Shown in pieces: positions 33,862 to 42,819 of a DNA stretch of 48,442 nucleotides. Every line of letters begins with the position of its first letter. Within the stretch, counting starts at the first letter, position 1. The position numbers and the translations under genes were made by a program. Origin of the DNA: Alphaproteobacteria bacterium (GTDB lineage Bacteria; Pseudomonadota; Alphaproteobacteria; Micavibrionales; UBA2020); contig SCTB01000009.1 in assembly GCA_004297545.1 (NCBI GenBank), positions 1-48,442 on the forward strand, given 5' to 3'. The notes under the pieces were generated by a model. That model worked only from the letters and a program-made list of their open reading frames with translations, was not told the origin of the DNA and did no database searches.

Positions 33862-36800
33862 CGGTTATGCAGCGGTTAACAACTTTCATCATCCTGTCTG
33901 TATTCTGCGCTGTCTTGTTGGTGGCGATGCCCGCACGGGCCCAATCGTCTTCCTGTCCCGCGCTGGATATCGATGATGCTCTGCAGTCCTATCCCGTGGT
34001 CCTGAAGGCAAAAGTTCTTGATACCAAAACAAACTTTCTTGCCACATACTTTTCGTACTTTGCAAACGGTCCTGACAGCACAACCGTCGTCGAAGTGGAC
34101 GGAAGCTATAAAGGCGACCTCAATGGAAATCTCGAAATACAGCACTTCCGCCGCGCAGGCTCTGAAAAGGACGTGTCCTTCATCAAAGGGGCGAACTACA
34201 TTGTCTTTTTGAACGCTCAAACCGCTGATGGGAAAACAACCTACTCCGTGAGTAAATGCAGCGACGTCATATACATTTCGCAGCCGGACGATCTTGCTCT
34301 GAAGAAACTCGAGGGACTTGCCAAGGAATTTCAGTTATCGAGCTGGAAGGTTCTCAGCCAATACAGTAACGAGGAAGCCGGCCTGCGGCATATAATTGAG
34401 AATGTACCCCCTGACGCGGCGCAGGATATTTTTACAAGATACAAAAACCAAAGCGAGTGCCGCGGCGGCTATGAGGCCGATGCACAGACGCCCTCTTATC
34501 TGAAGGACTTCCCGCCCCCCGCTCCTCCCGGACTTTACCTGAGCAAGAGGAAGGATTTGCTGCCTCTCGGTATCGCATTGTACAAGTTTGGAAACTTCAA
34601 GGCGGCAGCGCGCGCCCTGTGTCTCGCCGAACAGAATCCGGAGCCCCGCCTCTGGCGCATACTATCCCTTCAGAAGCTGGGGATGTACAGGGAGGATATG
34701 GGCAAGCCGTTTGACGTATCCGGCGTAACCGTTGAGAAGATCCGGATCGACGGGTTAAACGCGGGTGTTTTTGACTTCTCCCACAGCCATCTTACGGGCA
34801 TTTCAATGAACGGCGCAGACTTCTCGAAATCCAATTTTATCGGCGCCTCCTTGAAAGATGTTTCTGCGGCCAACGCTAAATTCACAGGCGCAGATTTCAC
34901 GGGAGCAGCCCTTTCGGGCACATACACCAACGCCGACTTCACAAATGTAAAACTCATCAGCGCCGCCATCACCGGCGCAGATTTTTCCGGGGCGAACTTT
35001 GACGGAGCCGATATACAGGGAACGGACTGGAGCGGCGTCACCCCTGAGAACCTGAGTAAGATGAAATTTCACAATGCCGTTTTTTCCGAGAAGACTTTAT
35101 GGCCTGCCGGATACTCCCCCCTTCAAAACGGCGCTGTTCTGAGGGGCCCCTCTACGCCGCTGGAGACACCCTTAAGCGATAATCAGATTTATGACATCGC
35201 TAATGGCACCCCTGACCCCCTCACCATCCCGTCAGAGGGTACCTATCAGATAGATGGAGTACACATCAGAGGTTACTACAAAGTATTGTTCCAAAACAGC
35301 AAACCTAATCTTGTAAAGGTGTTCAATTCCGGGCTTATCGGCGGGCGCTATGTGCTGAATCGCGGGAATCCGGCCGAAAATCCTTTCAAAAATCTCGAGA
35401 TTCGGGGAGACCCGGGTGTGGATGTCGTCATGCTGGATGGATGTTTCACATGGGAGATATCACCGGACATCGTAATGGCTGCTGGAAACGATGTATCTAC
35501 GTTTAATTTCAGGCTGCGAAAATATAAAGCCTCCGCCGCAAGCGGGCAGCAGGCGGAAGTCCTGATACAGGAAAGCCTGAAAGTTGCATTCAGCAAGGAG
35601 TGCCATTCCCTGCCTCCGGAAGCCGCGCAGAATTCCGCGGACACCGCCACGGCACAGACACCGACAGTCGAGACTGGCGCAGATGCAAGGAAGCTGGAAC
35701 TTCTGGTGCAAAAGGTGCGAACACTCGAACAATACTGGGCTTCCGCACAACCTCCCAATGCGCTAAATGAAATTCCCCTCCCAGAGGGCAACAACAATTG
35801 CCCGAAAGGATACCGCATTTATAATAAGGCTGGGTTATACGTTCCCGACATTCCTCCTGGTTGCCGGCACGTGCTTGTCAAAGCCTGGGGAGCGGGGGGC
35901 GGCGGTCATAACGGCGGCCCTTCCGGATTCACCATGGGTATTATCGATTTCTCTGAGAAAGCCGACATCAAGGCAATTGTCGGCGGAGCCGGCAGTCCCG
36001 CTAAAAGTAATAAAGGCGGACAAGGCGGCTTTAACGGCGGCGGCGACGGAGGCGATGCCAGCCCCGGTCTGCAGGGCGGCAACGGTGGCGGTGGAAGAAG
36101 CGAACTGCTGGTGAATGGTAAACCAGTCATCATTGCAGGTGGCGGCGGTGGCGGCGGTCACGGCAAGGCAAGCGCGTCGCAGGGTTACCCGGGCGGCGGC
36201 CGCGACACCACAGATATAGAAGCCCCCTATCGCACGGTCTGGAAATCTCTGGAAGCGCCGCAAAACCTGGCAGGATCGCAGGGCAAAGGCGGTATGCCGG
36301 AGCCTGAGAGAGTAGGTTCAGTCTGTGTACCTGCTCAGGCAGGCGGGGAAAAAACCGGCGGCAAGGGAGCTTCCGGCGATAGCTGTCCCGGAGGAGGTAG
36401 CGGTGGTGGCGGTGGCTTTGGCGCGGGTGCTGGCGGAAAATCTGAACATGGCTATAGCGGCGGTGGTGGCGGACTTGCGCCACCATACGGGTTGACGCTT
36501 TGGGGAAGAGCAAACGGGCACCTGCCGGCCGATGTCGACGATCTTTATCACGGTGGATTCTCCGGCAGAGGGAGTTACGACGGTCTCATCGCCGTTATAT
36601 GGCCGGCGCCCGCGCCCGAAACCTTCCTTGAGACAATTGCAAAACATGACAGCGACGTCACGCCTTTCGTTCAGGACAAGACTCCACGCGAACCCGGGAT
36701 CACACTTAACATGTCTGACCTGGGCCAGGGAGATGTCGTTATCAGGAGGGCGCCCGACGGACAGGGAATCATGGCGCAAACCCCTGCTGACGAAAGCTCC

Positions 36801-37829
36801 ACCAAATCGCGGATCTCCCATTACCGGCAATGGGCGGACAACCTGCCCGTTCCCAAAGCCCGCGAACTTCTCAGAATGATGGCCAATCTTATGGATGCGG
36901 GAAGGCTTCCCTCCCAGTTTCTCAGCTGGAATTTTCGCGCAGCCCATCCTGAAAAGTACCTTGTTACATCCCTGCCGCTGTCCCCTTCAAGCTTGTCAGT
37001 TATAGATGTCGGAAGCAAGTGCAGCTCCGATGCAAGCGACTCCCGCGCCATGACGATTATAAAGAGTGAAAGCACGGATGCGCGCCTGGACAACATCTGC
37101 CCCGGTGACAACCAGTTTTATGTTTTGGGAGACGGGTCGGATGAGATAGCAGATTCCCTTGGCAACGACATTTTTTATCTTGGCGCCGGTAACGACACCC
37201 TCAGATCGGGCGTTGGGAGCAGCCTCATTCTGCTCGAAAAGGGCTGGGGAAAGAAGAAGATCAGCAAGGATTGCTCGAATGCAGAAGTGAAGGAAAGCGC
37301 CATATTTGCGGTCCCGCAATTCAATACGCGCAGCTTCAGCGGCATTGGCCTCGGCTTTACCAAGTCGAGAACGGGCGAGGGAATAGTCAAGAGCGTGATG
37401 CAGGGTTCCCCTGCCGAACGCGCCGGCTTAAAAGAACGGGACATGCTTCTCACAATCGACGGCCAATCGATCTTCCCCTTAAGTCATGAGGAGGCTTCAA
37501 AGATGATACGCGGGCCCGAAGGCACCAAGGTAACATTGACCTACAGTCGGGATAAGAACATCTCATCAACCGCCGTTGTCACCAGAGAGGCCCTTCCGAT
37601 GTCTTCCCTGCAGGAGCTGAATTCCACGCCTACCTCCCACAGATGGCCGTATCGTTACACGAATTTCATTATCTTTGGCCCGGGTATCGCCCAAAGCGAT
37701 ATGGAGCATAAATCCACTGAATTATGGGTCAATAAACAAACTGGCGACAGCCTGGAGGCAAGCCCATGCTTCAACATGGTCTTTACTGACGGAAGCCCGG
37801 CGTCCAATAAAGGACCCGGCGTTCCCTAA
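33858..37829 (+). CDS. 1323-aa exported mosaic protein: NTR-like, pentapeptide, LDGC, Gly-rich, RTX-like and PDZ segments
   Basis: The start is set by AGGAGG (33844-33849) 8 nt before GTG 33858, which overlaps the previous TGA (GTGA). ATG 33867 is the alternative; its spacing is 17. Signal peptide to about A-R-A-Q. Order: a Cys-bounded beta domain (~30-125) like that of the 30692 product; a helical/TPR-like part (Y-K-F-G-N-F-K-A-A-A-R-A-L); ~20 pentapeptide repeats A(D/N)(F/L)xx (about 295-395); the LDGC domain shared with the upstream gene (about 440-570); a Gly-rich region (about 650-890, G-G-G-G-H, A-W-G-A-G-G-G-G, like ALK/phage-tail Gly-rich domains); an RTX-like patch (L-G-D-G-S-D-E-I ... 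L-G-A-G-N-D-T-L); and a PDZ domain (G-I-G-L-G-F ... G-S-P-A-E-R-A-G-L-K-E-R-D ... I-R-G-P-E-G-T-K-V-T-L). No catalytic domain is seen. Function unknown. Confidence 0.8.
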   Translation: MTVMQRLTTFIILSVFCAVLLVAMPARAQSSSCPALDIDDALQSYPVVLKAKVLDTKTNFLATYFSYFANGPDSTTVVEVDGSYKGDLNGNLEIQHFRRAGSEKDVSFIKGANYIVFLNAQTADGKTTYSVSKCSDVIYISQPDDLALKKLEGLAKEFQLSSWKVLSQYSNEEAGLRHIIENVPPDAAQDIFTRYKNQSECRGGYEADAQTPSYLKDFPPPAPPGLYLSKRKDLLPLGIALYKFGNFKAAARALCLAEQNPEPRLWRILSLQKLGMYREDMGKPFDVSGVTVEKIRIDGLNAGVFDFSHSHLTGISMNGADFSKSNFIGASLKDVSAANAKFTGADFTGAALSGTYTNADFTNVKLISAAITGADFSGANFDGADIQGTDWSGVTPENLSKMKFHNAVFSEKTLWPAGYSPLQNGAVLRGPSTPLETPLSDNQIYDIANGTPDPLTIPSEGTYQIDGVHIRGYYKVLFQNSKPNLVKVFNSGLIGGRYVLNRGNPAENPFKNLEIRGDPGVDVVMLDGCFTWEISPDIVMAAGNDVSTFNFRLRKYKASAASGQQAEVLIQESLKVAFSKECHSLPPEAAQNSADTATAQTPTVETGADARKLELLVQKVRTLEQYWASAQPPNALNEIPLPEGNNNCPKGYRIYNKAGLYVPDIPPGCRHVLVKAWGAGGGGHNGGPSGFTMGIIDFSEKADIKAIVGGAGSPAKSNKGGQGGFNGGGDGGDASPGLQGGNGGGGRSELLVNGKPVIIAGGGGGGGHGKASASQGYPGGGRDTTDIEAPYRTVWKSLEAPQNLAGSQGKGGMPEPERVGSVCVPAQAGGEKTGGKGASGDSCPGGGSGGGGGFGAGAGGKSEHGYSGGGGGLAPPYGLTLWGRANGHLPADVDDLYHGGFSGRGSYDGLIAVIWPAPAPETFLETIAKHDSDVTPFVQDKTPREPGITLNMSDLGQGDVVIRRAPDGQGIMAQTPADESSTKSRISHYRQWADNLPVPKARELLRMMANLMDAGRLPSQFLSWNFRAAHPEKYLVTSLPLSPSSLSVIDVGSKCSSDASDSRAMTIIKSESTDARLDNICPGDNQFYVLGDGSDEIADSLGNDIFYLGAGNDTLRSGVGSSLILLEKGWGKKKISKDCSNAEVKESAIFAVPQFNTRSFSGIGLGFTKSRTGEGIVKSVMQGSPAERAGLKERDMLLTIDGQSIFPLSHEEASKMIRGPEGTKVTLTYSRDKNISSTAVVTREALPMSSLQELNSTPTSHRWPYRYTNFIIFGPGIAQSDMEHKSTELWVNKQTGDSLEASPCFNMVFTDGSPASNKGPGVP

Positions 37830-39505
37830 TTCCTTTCGGGGCAGGCTGAAGCTTCCTCGCAAGTTACCTTGGAATGGCCCGGATCACCTTTAGGTGGTGT
37901 TACACCCTTGGCAATCACGAAGTTCGTCGAAAATCCGCCATACAGGCCGGACGGATAGAACGGAATGTTTTTGACGACCCTGTAAGCGGAGGGACGTTCA
38001 ATCACCGTCACTTGAGTTTCTCCGCCACCTCCGCGAATGTTTTCTATCCCCTGAATAGTTATCTGAGAACCCGGTTTCCCGATAAGCAATGCCGATGAAC
38101 TGCTCTTTGTCGGGACAAGAGCGCCCTCGTGGATTAGCTTCGCCATTCCGGCCCAATTCGGAAGAACCTGATAATCGACGGCAGGCGCGTCCGACACGAC
38201 GGCTTTCGACTGAAGATCGAACAGCCCTCCCGGCATCGAACGCAGATATTCCTGCCAGGCCACGGCATCAAACCCGTCTGGCACCGGATGAAGATCGTAC
38301 TTCTCATTAATTCCAGCGGAGGAGTTATCTATTTTCACATTCCCGACGCTGTAGGCCGCGGCTTGTGAAGCTGGCCCTACGCCAACCAGCCTGGATAGAA
38401 TCTCCGTGCTGGCCGGCTCCTTCCAAAGCTTGTTAAGCCCGCAGTTTCTCGCATGAAAGAAGGTTACTTTTTCGCGAGGAATCCCTGTTTCCCCCGCATT
38501 GACCTTTCCCTCTCCCATATCATTGTTGCTCGTCCCCTCCGGAATTGAAGGGCCTCCAATAACAAGGTGGGAAACACGGGTTAAGTCGCCGGTAATTTTC
38601 CAAATGACGGGTTTAAATGTCGACGCAAGTATATAAAGTTTATCGGCTCCCTTTGAAATATCGAGGGGGATGACATCCGTTTCCTCGACTTGGCCGGCGA
38701 CAGATACGCTGGAAACCGCCCTTCCTTCATAGGCGCCGATGACCACCAGTTTCGCGCCACTGGGCACTTTTGGGAGAGTACAGTCTGCACTGATGGATTG
38801 AAGTTCAGCGCGGCGCTGGGACGAGGCCCCATCCTTGCGATTTATTTCCTGAAGTACCTTGGCCTCTTCGGCAGTGATAATGCCATCGTCGTTCGTGTCA
38901 ATGGTCGCATAAGCTTTTCGCGCCAATCCCTCCAGTTCTGCTGCCGTCAGCTTGCCGTCGCCATTCGGATCCAGCAAAAGAAGGTCGTCAAAGCTTCTTT
39001 CTCCTCTGTAACTGGTTTCCCTGGGGGTGAGCACCGCCATTTCAGCCAGTGTCACAAATCCGTCGTTATTCGTATCAAGCTTCATGACGCGATCAGCCTG
39101 CCGCGTCACCTGGCTGTCCCTGTCTCGGAGGTATTCCGCACCACCATAACTTCTGTAGCTGTTGTGCATGCTGTCGACGACTTCATCACGCGTAACACGC
39201 CCATCGAAATCGTCGTCGTAGACGAGCGTCTGCGTAACCTGTTCATGCCGGCGCCTCTTCTCGTCCCGCGTCTGCATTTTCTCAATATCTTGCTTTGTCA
39301 GTGTCGCTTTATCCGGCGCGATTTGCCTGAGCTGGGATACGATTTGGCTTACATAGCTTTCCCGGTAACTTCCTGAACCAAAATGTTGCCGAAGCTGACG
39401 GGGAATTTCCTCTACAGAACCATATTTAATCGCTTCCGCAGCATGAGCATTGGCGACAAAAAACAGAATGGCCGTAACGCCGAATATGGAAGCTTTAAGT
39501 CTCAT
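37826..39505 (-). CDS. Exported EF-hand protein, 559 aa
   Basis: The ATG at 39505 (AGGG 7 nt upstream) gives MRLKASIFGVTAILFFVANAHA/AEA, a clear signal peptide; a TTG six codons upstream is rejected. Four EF-hand loops lie at residues about 97-108 (D-D-D-F-D-G-R-V-T-R-D-E), 144-155, 179-190 and 203-214, each with the D-x-(D/N)-x-D-G pattern and a terminal Glu, so calcium binding is well supported. The C-terminal 340 residues are an unrecognised beta-rich domain with Cys residues and segments such as L-V-V-I-G-A-Y-E-G and V-I-W-K-I-T-G-D. Its stop codon overlaps the stop of the convergent mosaic gene. Periplasmic or secreted calcium-dependent role inferred. Confidence 0.85.
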   Translation of the reverse strand: MRLKASIFGVTAILFFVANAHAAEAIKYGSVEEIPRQLRQHFGSGSYRESYVSQIVSQLRQIAPDKATLTKQDIEKMQTRDEKRRRHEQVTQTLVYDDDFDGRVTRDEVVDSMHNSYRSYGGAEYLRDRDSQVTRQADRVMKLDTNNDGFVTLAEMAVLTPRETSYRGERSFDDLLLLDPNGDGKLTAAELEGLARKAYATIDTNDDGIITAEEAKVLQEINRKDGASSQRRAELQSISADCTLPKVPSGAKLVVIGAYEGRAVSSVSVAGQVEETDVIPLDISKGADKLYILASTFKPVIWKITGDLTRVSHLVIGGPSIPEGTSNNDMGEGKVNAGETGIPREKVTFFHARNCGLNKLWKEPASTEILSRLVGVGPASQAAAYSVGNVKIDNSSAGINEKYDLHPVPDGFDAVAWQEYLRSMPGGLFDLQSKAVVSDAPAVDYQVLPNWAGMAKLIHEGALVPTKSSSSALLIGKPGSQITIQGIENIRGGGGETQVTVIERPSAYRVVKNIPFYPSGLYGGFSTNFVIAKGVTPPKGDPGHSKVTCEEASACPERN

Positions 39506-39523
39506 GAATGACCCTACATACAA

Positions 39524-39676
39524 ATGAATATTAAATCATCTGGCGGTAGGTTAACTCTTTTGTGGAACTCCCGCAACAGGGCCTCTGAAAAGTCTTTTTA
39601 TTCGCCTGACGAAAGTAAACAAGGATACACTTGCGTCGTTTCTGTTCCAACGCCTTACCTGTGGGCGAACGCTTGG
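39524..39676. other. Intergenic, nothing recognised
   Basis: About 150 nt between the EF-hand gene and the recombinase gene. No match to the tRNA-Gly 3' end is found here, so an element end cannot be placed in it from sequence alone. Confidence 0.5.
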
Positions 39677-40771
39677 CTATTTCTGCAGTTTCCGCAAAAT
39701 ATTGATAACATCCTCTATGTCATTTTTCGGATTGACGTACTCACCTCTTCCCAGCCCGTTAATCAATGTTCCCTGCCGGTAGGTATCCAGCTTGCCGTAA
39801 CTGGTGAAGGTCGTCAGCGGGTTTTCGTGCCCCAGGTTCTGGCTCCAGGCTTTGAACTCTTCCGGCGTCTTGCAAAGTTTCTGCCCGAGATGCCCCAACG
39901 TGTGGCGGAACAAGTGCGGATGGAAGTACGGCAGGCCAGCCGCCTCGAAGGCCGTTTTGAATATCCGGCGGATGGCCGTTGCCGTATCCCAGCAAACGGC
40001 CTCCAGCCCCAGCGCGGTAAAAGACTGGTTCTCGTCATGTCCCATACGCGTGCGCGGAAAGACGGGGTCGGACGGGCCATAGAGCATCTGCTCGCGCAAT
40101 TCACGCACCCAGTCCAGCGCGATGGCCTTGATATCATCCCCCACCGGGAAGAAGTGGGTAAGGATGCTCTTGCTGAATTTGGTGCGCACAAGGTCCGGCT
40201 CCTGACGGACGAGGACTGGGTCGCTGTTCGTATCCACATGCCTCAGCCGAAGCGACGCGAGGGCATTGTCGCGCATGCCGGTCAGGATGGCGAAGGCCAT
40301 GACGGCGCGGTCGCGCCGCTGGATGTCGGTTTCCACAGGCATCAGGAAGAGCGTCTTGTGGATCTGCTGCAGCGTTGGGAAGTTCTTATGCTTTTCTGCC
40401 TTCGCGATGGCGACATCTTTATCTGTCATGTTTAAATACTCGATATCCGGTCGGTGCAGGCGCGATTTGTAGCCCGGCTGGCAGGAAAGCCAGCGGAAGA
40501 ACTCCTTCAGGGCATTCAGGGTGCCCAGCATCGTGGCTTTGGCCATCGGCTCTCCGGTGCGCTGGGCTTTCTGCAGAGCCAGGTGATCCTTGAAGGCGAT
40601 CGCCTGTTCGCGGTTAAAGGTGCCAAAGTCCTTCAGGCGGTTATACTCCTCAAACCGCGATATGGCCTTGCGTATGCCATCGATGGTGGCGGTCGCCCTG
40701 CCCGTGGCATCTTTCAGGTACCGGAAATATTCGCGCTTGATGCGCTCGTTCTTGGTGTTGTATCGGGTCAT
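39677..40771 (-). CDS. Tyrosine recombinase (XerC/phage-integrase fold)
   Basis: 364 aa. The N-terminal SAM-like core-binding domain covers about residues 15-115 (Y-L-K-D-A-T-G-R ... F-F-R-W-L). The catalytic domain shows R167 (T-G-M-R-D-N-A-L), Lys near 198-201, H286-L-F-R289, H315 (N-L-G-H-E-N) and nucleophile Y325 (T-S-Y-G-K). All six expected roles are fillable, so it is probably active. AAGGAG 7 nt before the ATG. It is a second recombinase within the element, different from the P4-type integrase beside the tRNA. It may drive a nested element, or serve resolution or cassette exchange. Confidence 0.92.
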   Translation of the reverse strand: MTRYNTKNERIKREYFRYLKDATGRATATIDGIRKAISRFEEYNRLKDFGTFNREQAIAFKDHLALQKAQRTGEPMAKATMLGTLNALKEFFRWLSCQPGYKSRLHRPDIEYLNMTDKDVAIAKAEKHKNFPTLQQIHKTLFLMPVETDIQRRDRAVMAFAILTGMRDNALASLRLRHVDTNSDPVLVRQEPDLVRTKFSKSILTHFFPVGDDIKAIALDWVRELREQMLYGPSDPVFPRTRMGHDENQSFTALGLEAVCWDTATAIRRIFKTAFEAAGLPYFHPHLFRHTLGHLGQKLCKTPEEFKAWSQNLGHENPLTTFTSYGKLDTYRQGTLINGLGRGEYVNPKNDIEDVINILRKLQK

Positions 40772-40844
40772 GCTGTAACTCCTTGCGCTGCTTGTTTATG
40801 TCAATTCTCTTGCGGTTTCTGGTTGGTGCGGTATACTGCCCCCC

Positions 40845-40862
40845 GATATCTCCAGAGATATC
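40845..40862. promoter_or_regulatory. Perfect inverted repeat upstream of recombinase
   Basis: GATATCTC (40845-40852) and GAGATATC (40855-40862) are exact inverted copies with a 2-bp spacer, ~75 nt before the recombinase ATG in a 234-nt intergenic region. Its size fits a dimeric repressor operator or core-type recombinase site. The remainder of 40772-41005 shows no gene. Confidence 0.5.
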
Positions 40863-41005
40863 CGCGCCTGCCCCCTATGAACGGGGTTAATTGGCTTCCC
40901 CCCGGGACTCTTTTTTCCGGAAGTGCGAGGCCGGGCAGGCGCGCTTTATTTGCTCGGCAGGGGTGCGCTTTGGCGGCCCGTCCTCTTCCCAAATTGCCCC
41001 TTCTG

Positions 41006-41515
41006 TCATGGATGCAATTCATCGCGCGCAGCATCCTTTCCTATGTCACACGTAACACTGGGGCTGGGGCAGGCTGTTATGCGTTCATCACGCTTCGACT
41101 GGGCGGTGAAGATTTTTTGATATTCCGAGAGTTTTCTGGCCGCACCGGCACGGTTCATGACTGTGCCGCAAGCGCCGCACAGGGCAGACAGATTAAGCCG
41201 GATTTCGTTCCGGATCACGATGTCGACGAGGTTGCCCCATGGCCGACGCGGCACCCGGCACTTGAAGCAGAAAAACTCGTCGGGTTTGCATTTATGTTTC
41301 CGATTACCCTGCTTCGTGTTCAGATACGCGGCCAAGTCTCTGCCGTAGAGCAGGTAAGGTCGGTGTTTGTCGATGGGCGACAGGCCGTCTTTCACCCATT
41401 TCAAAACGGCGTTCTTATGCACACCGAACAGCTTTGAAACTTCCTGAACGCTGTAGGACGCCCCAAGACGAATCCGGCGCGTGTTGTATGTGCGCTTTTT
41501 TGGTTTCATCGGCAT
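41006..41515 (-). CDS. Helix-turn-helix protein with C2C2 zinc-finger-like segment, 169 aa
   Basis: The N-terminal HTH (about 15-45, S-V-Q-E-V-S-K-L-F-G-V-H-K-N-A-V-L-K-W-V, MerR/excisionase-like) is followed by a basic region, then C-F-K-C ... C-G-A-C (about 82-117), a zinc-ribbon pattern. Three starts are plausible: GTG 41521, ATG 41515, ATG 41509; AGGTG spacing fits the last two. It lies directly after the AlpA gene. Likely a DNA-binding regulator or excision factor of the integrative element. Confidence 0.78.
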   Translation of the reverse strand: MPMKPKKRTYNTRRIRLGASYSVQEVSKLFGVHKNAVLKWVKDGLSPIDKHRPYLLYGRDLAAYLNTKQGNRKHKCKPDEFFCFKCRVPRRPWGNLVDIVIRNEIRLNLSALCGACGTVMNRAGAARKLSEYQKIFTAQSKRDERITACPSPSVTCDIGKDAARDELHP

Positions 41516-41521
41516 CTGCAC

Positions 41522-41728
41522 CTACGGGCGGCTTTTCTGGATGCGCGCCTGTATCCAGGCATCGATCTCGCTTTCCAGCCATCCGACGCACCGCGCCCCC
41601 AAGCTGATATGCCGGGGAAATGAACCGTTACTGATATTCAGGTAAATAGTGCTGCGGCTAAGGCCGGTGCGGGCTTTAACATCGTCCAGGCGCAGAATAC
41701 GTTCTTTATTGGTTTGTGGCTGTTCCAT
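41522..41728 (-). CDS. alpA: AlpA-family regulator
   Basis: A 68-aa DNA-binding protein of the AlpA/phage-P4-Vis type: R-I-L-R-L-D-D-V-K-A-R-T-G-L-S-R-S-T-I-Y (about 9-29) then F-P-R-H-I-S-L-G-A-R, and W-L-E-S-E-I-D-A-W-I at the C-terminus, all diagnostic. Such proteins act as excisionase or activator of integrase genes. AAGGA at ~9 nt before the ATG. The 94-nt upstream stretch contains a perfect 16-bp palindrome (41809-41824). Confidence 0.9.
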   Translation of the reverse strand: MEQPQTNKERILRLDDVKARTGLSRSTIYLNISNGSFPRHISLGARCVGWLESEIDAWIQARIQKSRP

Positions 41729-41808
41729 TTGGTTTTTCCTTGGTTGTTGAACCGTGAGGAAAAACTAGGATGTTTAAGACAATGCCGCTGGCAAATCGGT
41801 TATTTCGA

Positions 41809-41824
41809 ATCCGAATTCGGATTT
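41809..41824. promoter_or_regulatory. 16-bp perfect palindrome upstream of alpA
   Basis: AATCCGAATTCGGATT straddles the stop of the upstream coiled-coil gene and sits about 80-95 nt before the alpA start. It is a strong operator candidate; no T run follows, so a terminator is less likely. Confidence 0.55.
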
Positions 41825-42818
41825 AGGCAGCGTCTTTATAGGCTCTGGGGAGAATTTCTGCCCCCTCCTTTAGCCACTTTTTAACGGTATCCTGATTGAG
41901 CGGAATGCCCAATTTCTTCAAATCCTGTGCAATTTCTGCAGTCGCCTGATTCTTCTTTGCTTTTGGATCATAGGCGTATCCGCTAACTGCCATGCCGATT
42001 ACCAACTTCAGGAGAGTATCTTTTTCTTTCGTCCCTAAAACCACGGGATTTTTTGCAACCTCCTGCAGTTGTTTCTTCAGAGCAGCGTTGGTATCGATCA
42101 ATGTGTAGTTTGTCTCCATGCATGTCTTGATGGTTTGTTTCTGCGTATCAAGAGACGCTTGCAGTTTATCGATCAGTTTCTTGTACTCCGCATCGACCTG
42201 ATCATATTTTTCCTTCCAGTCAATGTTTTTTCCAGCCCGCGCCTGTATCAGGGCAGTCAGCTTCTCAGGAACCTGAATGTCATGATCCTTTGCCCATGTA
42301 ATATAGAGGAGCGGAAGTATCGGATCGTAAAGCCGCTTCCAGACTTTCGCCCGCCTGGTGAGCTCATGAAGCCTCAGATAACTATCCGCAAAGGCGGATT
42401 TGTTTGCGAGCGCGAAAATCCGGTCCAGATTAACTACTTTTGGGTCCTTTCCGAATGAGAGCGCTATCGCTTCATCAAGGGACCAATGGGCCATCTTGCT
42501 CCAATAATCCAAGTCGGCTTCCGCACACGGCTGACTGAAAAAACGCGCCCTCTCCTCTTTCTCCTCCTTGATGCGACGCTCTTCGTTAATTTTCTTTTCT
42601 TCAACTGCCCAAAGCGCATCGATCTCGCTTTGAGGTTTGCTCAACAATTCCCGCCGATAATTATCAATCTCCGCCTCCAACTTCTCTATTCTCTCCAGTT
42701 CAGCGGCTGTAGAACCGAGACGGGGAACGGTGATTCTCTTGGTAAAAATCGAATACCGCGGAAATTTTCGGCTGATCAGAAATTCTACTGAATCGAACTC
42801 CGGCAGTTTTGGTGCCAT
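41823..42818 (-). CDS. Element-associated coiled-coil protein, 331 aa
   Basis: A soluble protein with a long charged coiled-coil region (about 40-95, heavy Glu/Lys/Arg), a helical middle (W-S-L-D-E-A-I-A-L-S-F-G), a second coiled coil (about 210-255) and a C-terminal ~60-residue element (L-V-I-G-M-A-V-x-G-Y-x-Y-D-P-K ... A-E-I-A-Q-D-L ... T-V-K-K-W-L-K-E-G) that looks like a small HTH. I have seen this C-terminal pattern in proteins beside integrases, but no function is known to me. The ATG at 42818 comes one base after the integrase TGA, with AGGTGG upstream, so it is co-translated. It is less GC-rich than flanking genes, consistent with acquisition. Confidence 0.7.
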   Translation of the reverse strand: MAPKLPEFDSVEFLISRKFPRYSIFTKRITVPRLGSTAAELERIEKLEAEIDNYRRELLSKPQSEIDALWAVEEKKINEERRIKEEKEERARFFSQPCAEADLDYWSKMAHWSLDEAIALSFGKDPKVVNLDRIFALANKSAFADSYLRLHELTRRAKVWKRLYDPILPLLYITWAKDHDIQVPEKLTALIQARAGKNIDWKEKYDQVDAEYKKLIDKLQASLDTQKQTIKTCMETNYTLIDTNAALKKQLQEVAKNPVVLGTKEKDTLLKLVIGMAVSGYAYDPKAKKNQATAEIAQDLKKLGIPLNQDTVKKWLKEGAEILPRAYKDAA

Positions 42819-42819
42819 A

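Noticed and set aside
40772-41005. Possible gene between the HTH/zinc gene and the recombinase
   Set aside because: No frame with start, ribosome site and protein-like composition; only the inverted repeat is convincing.
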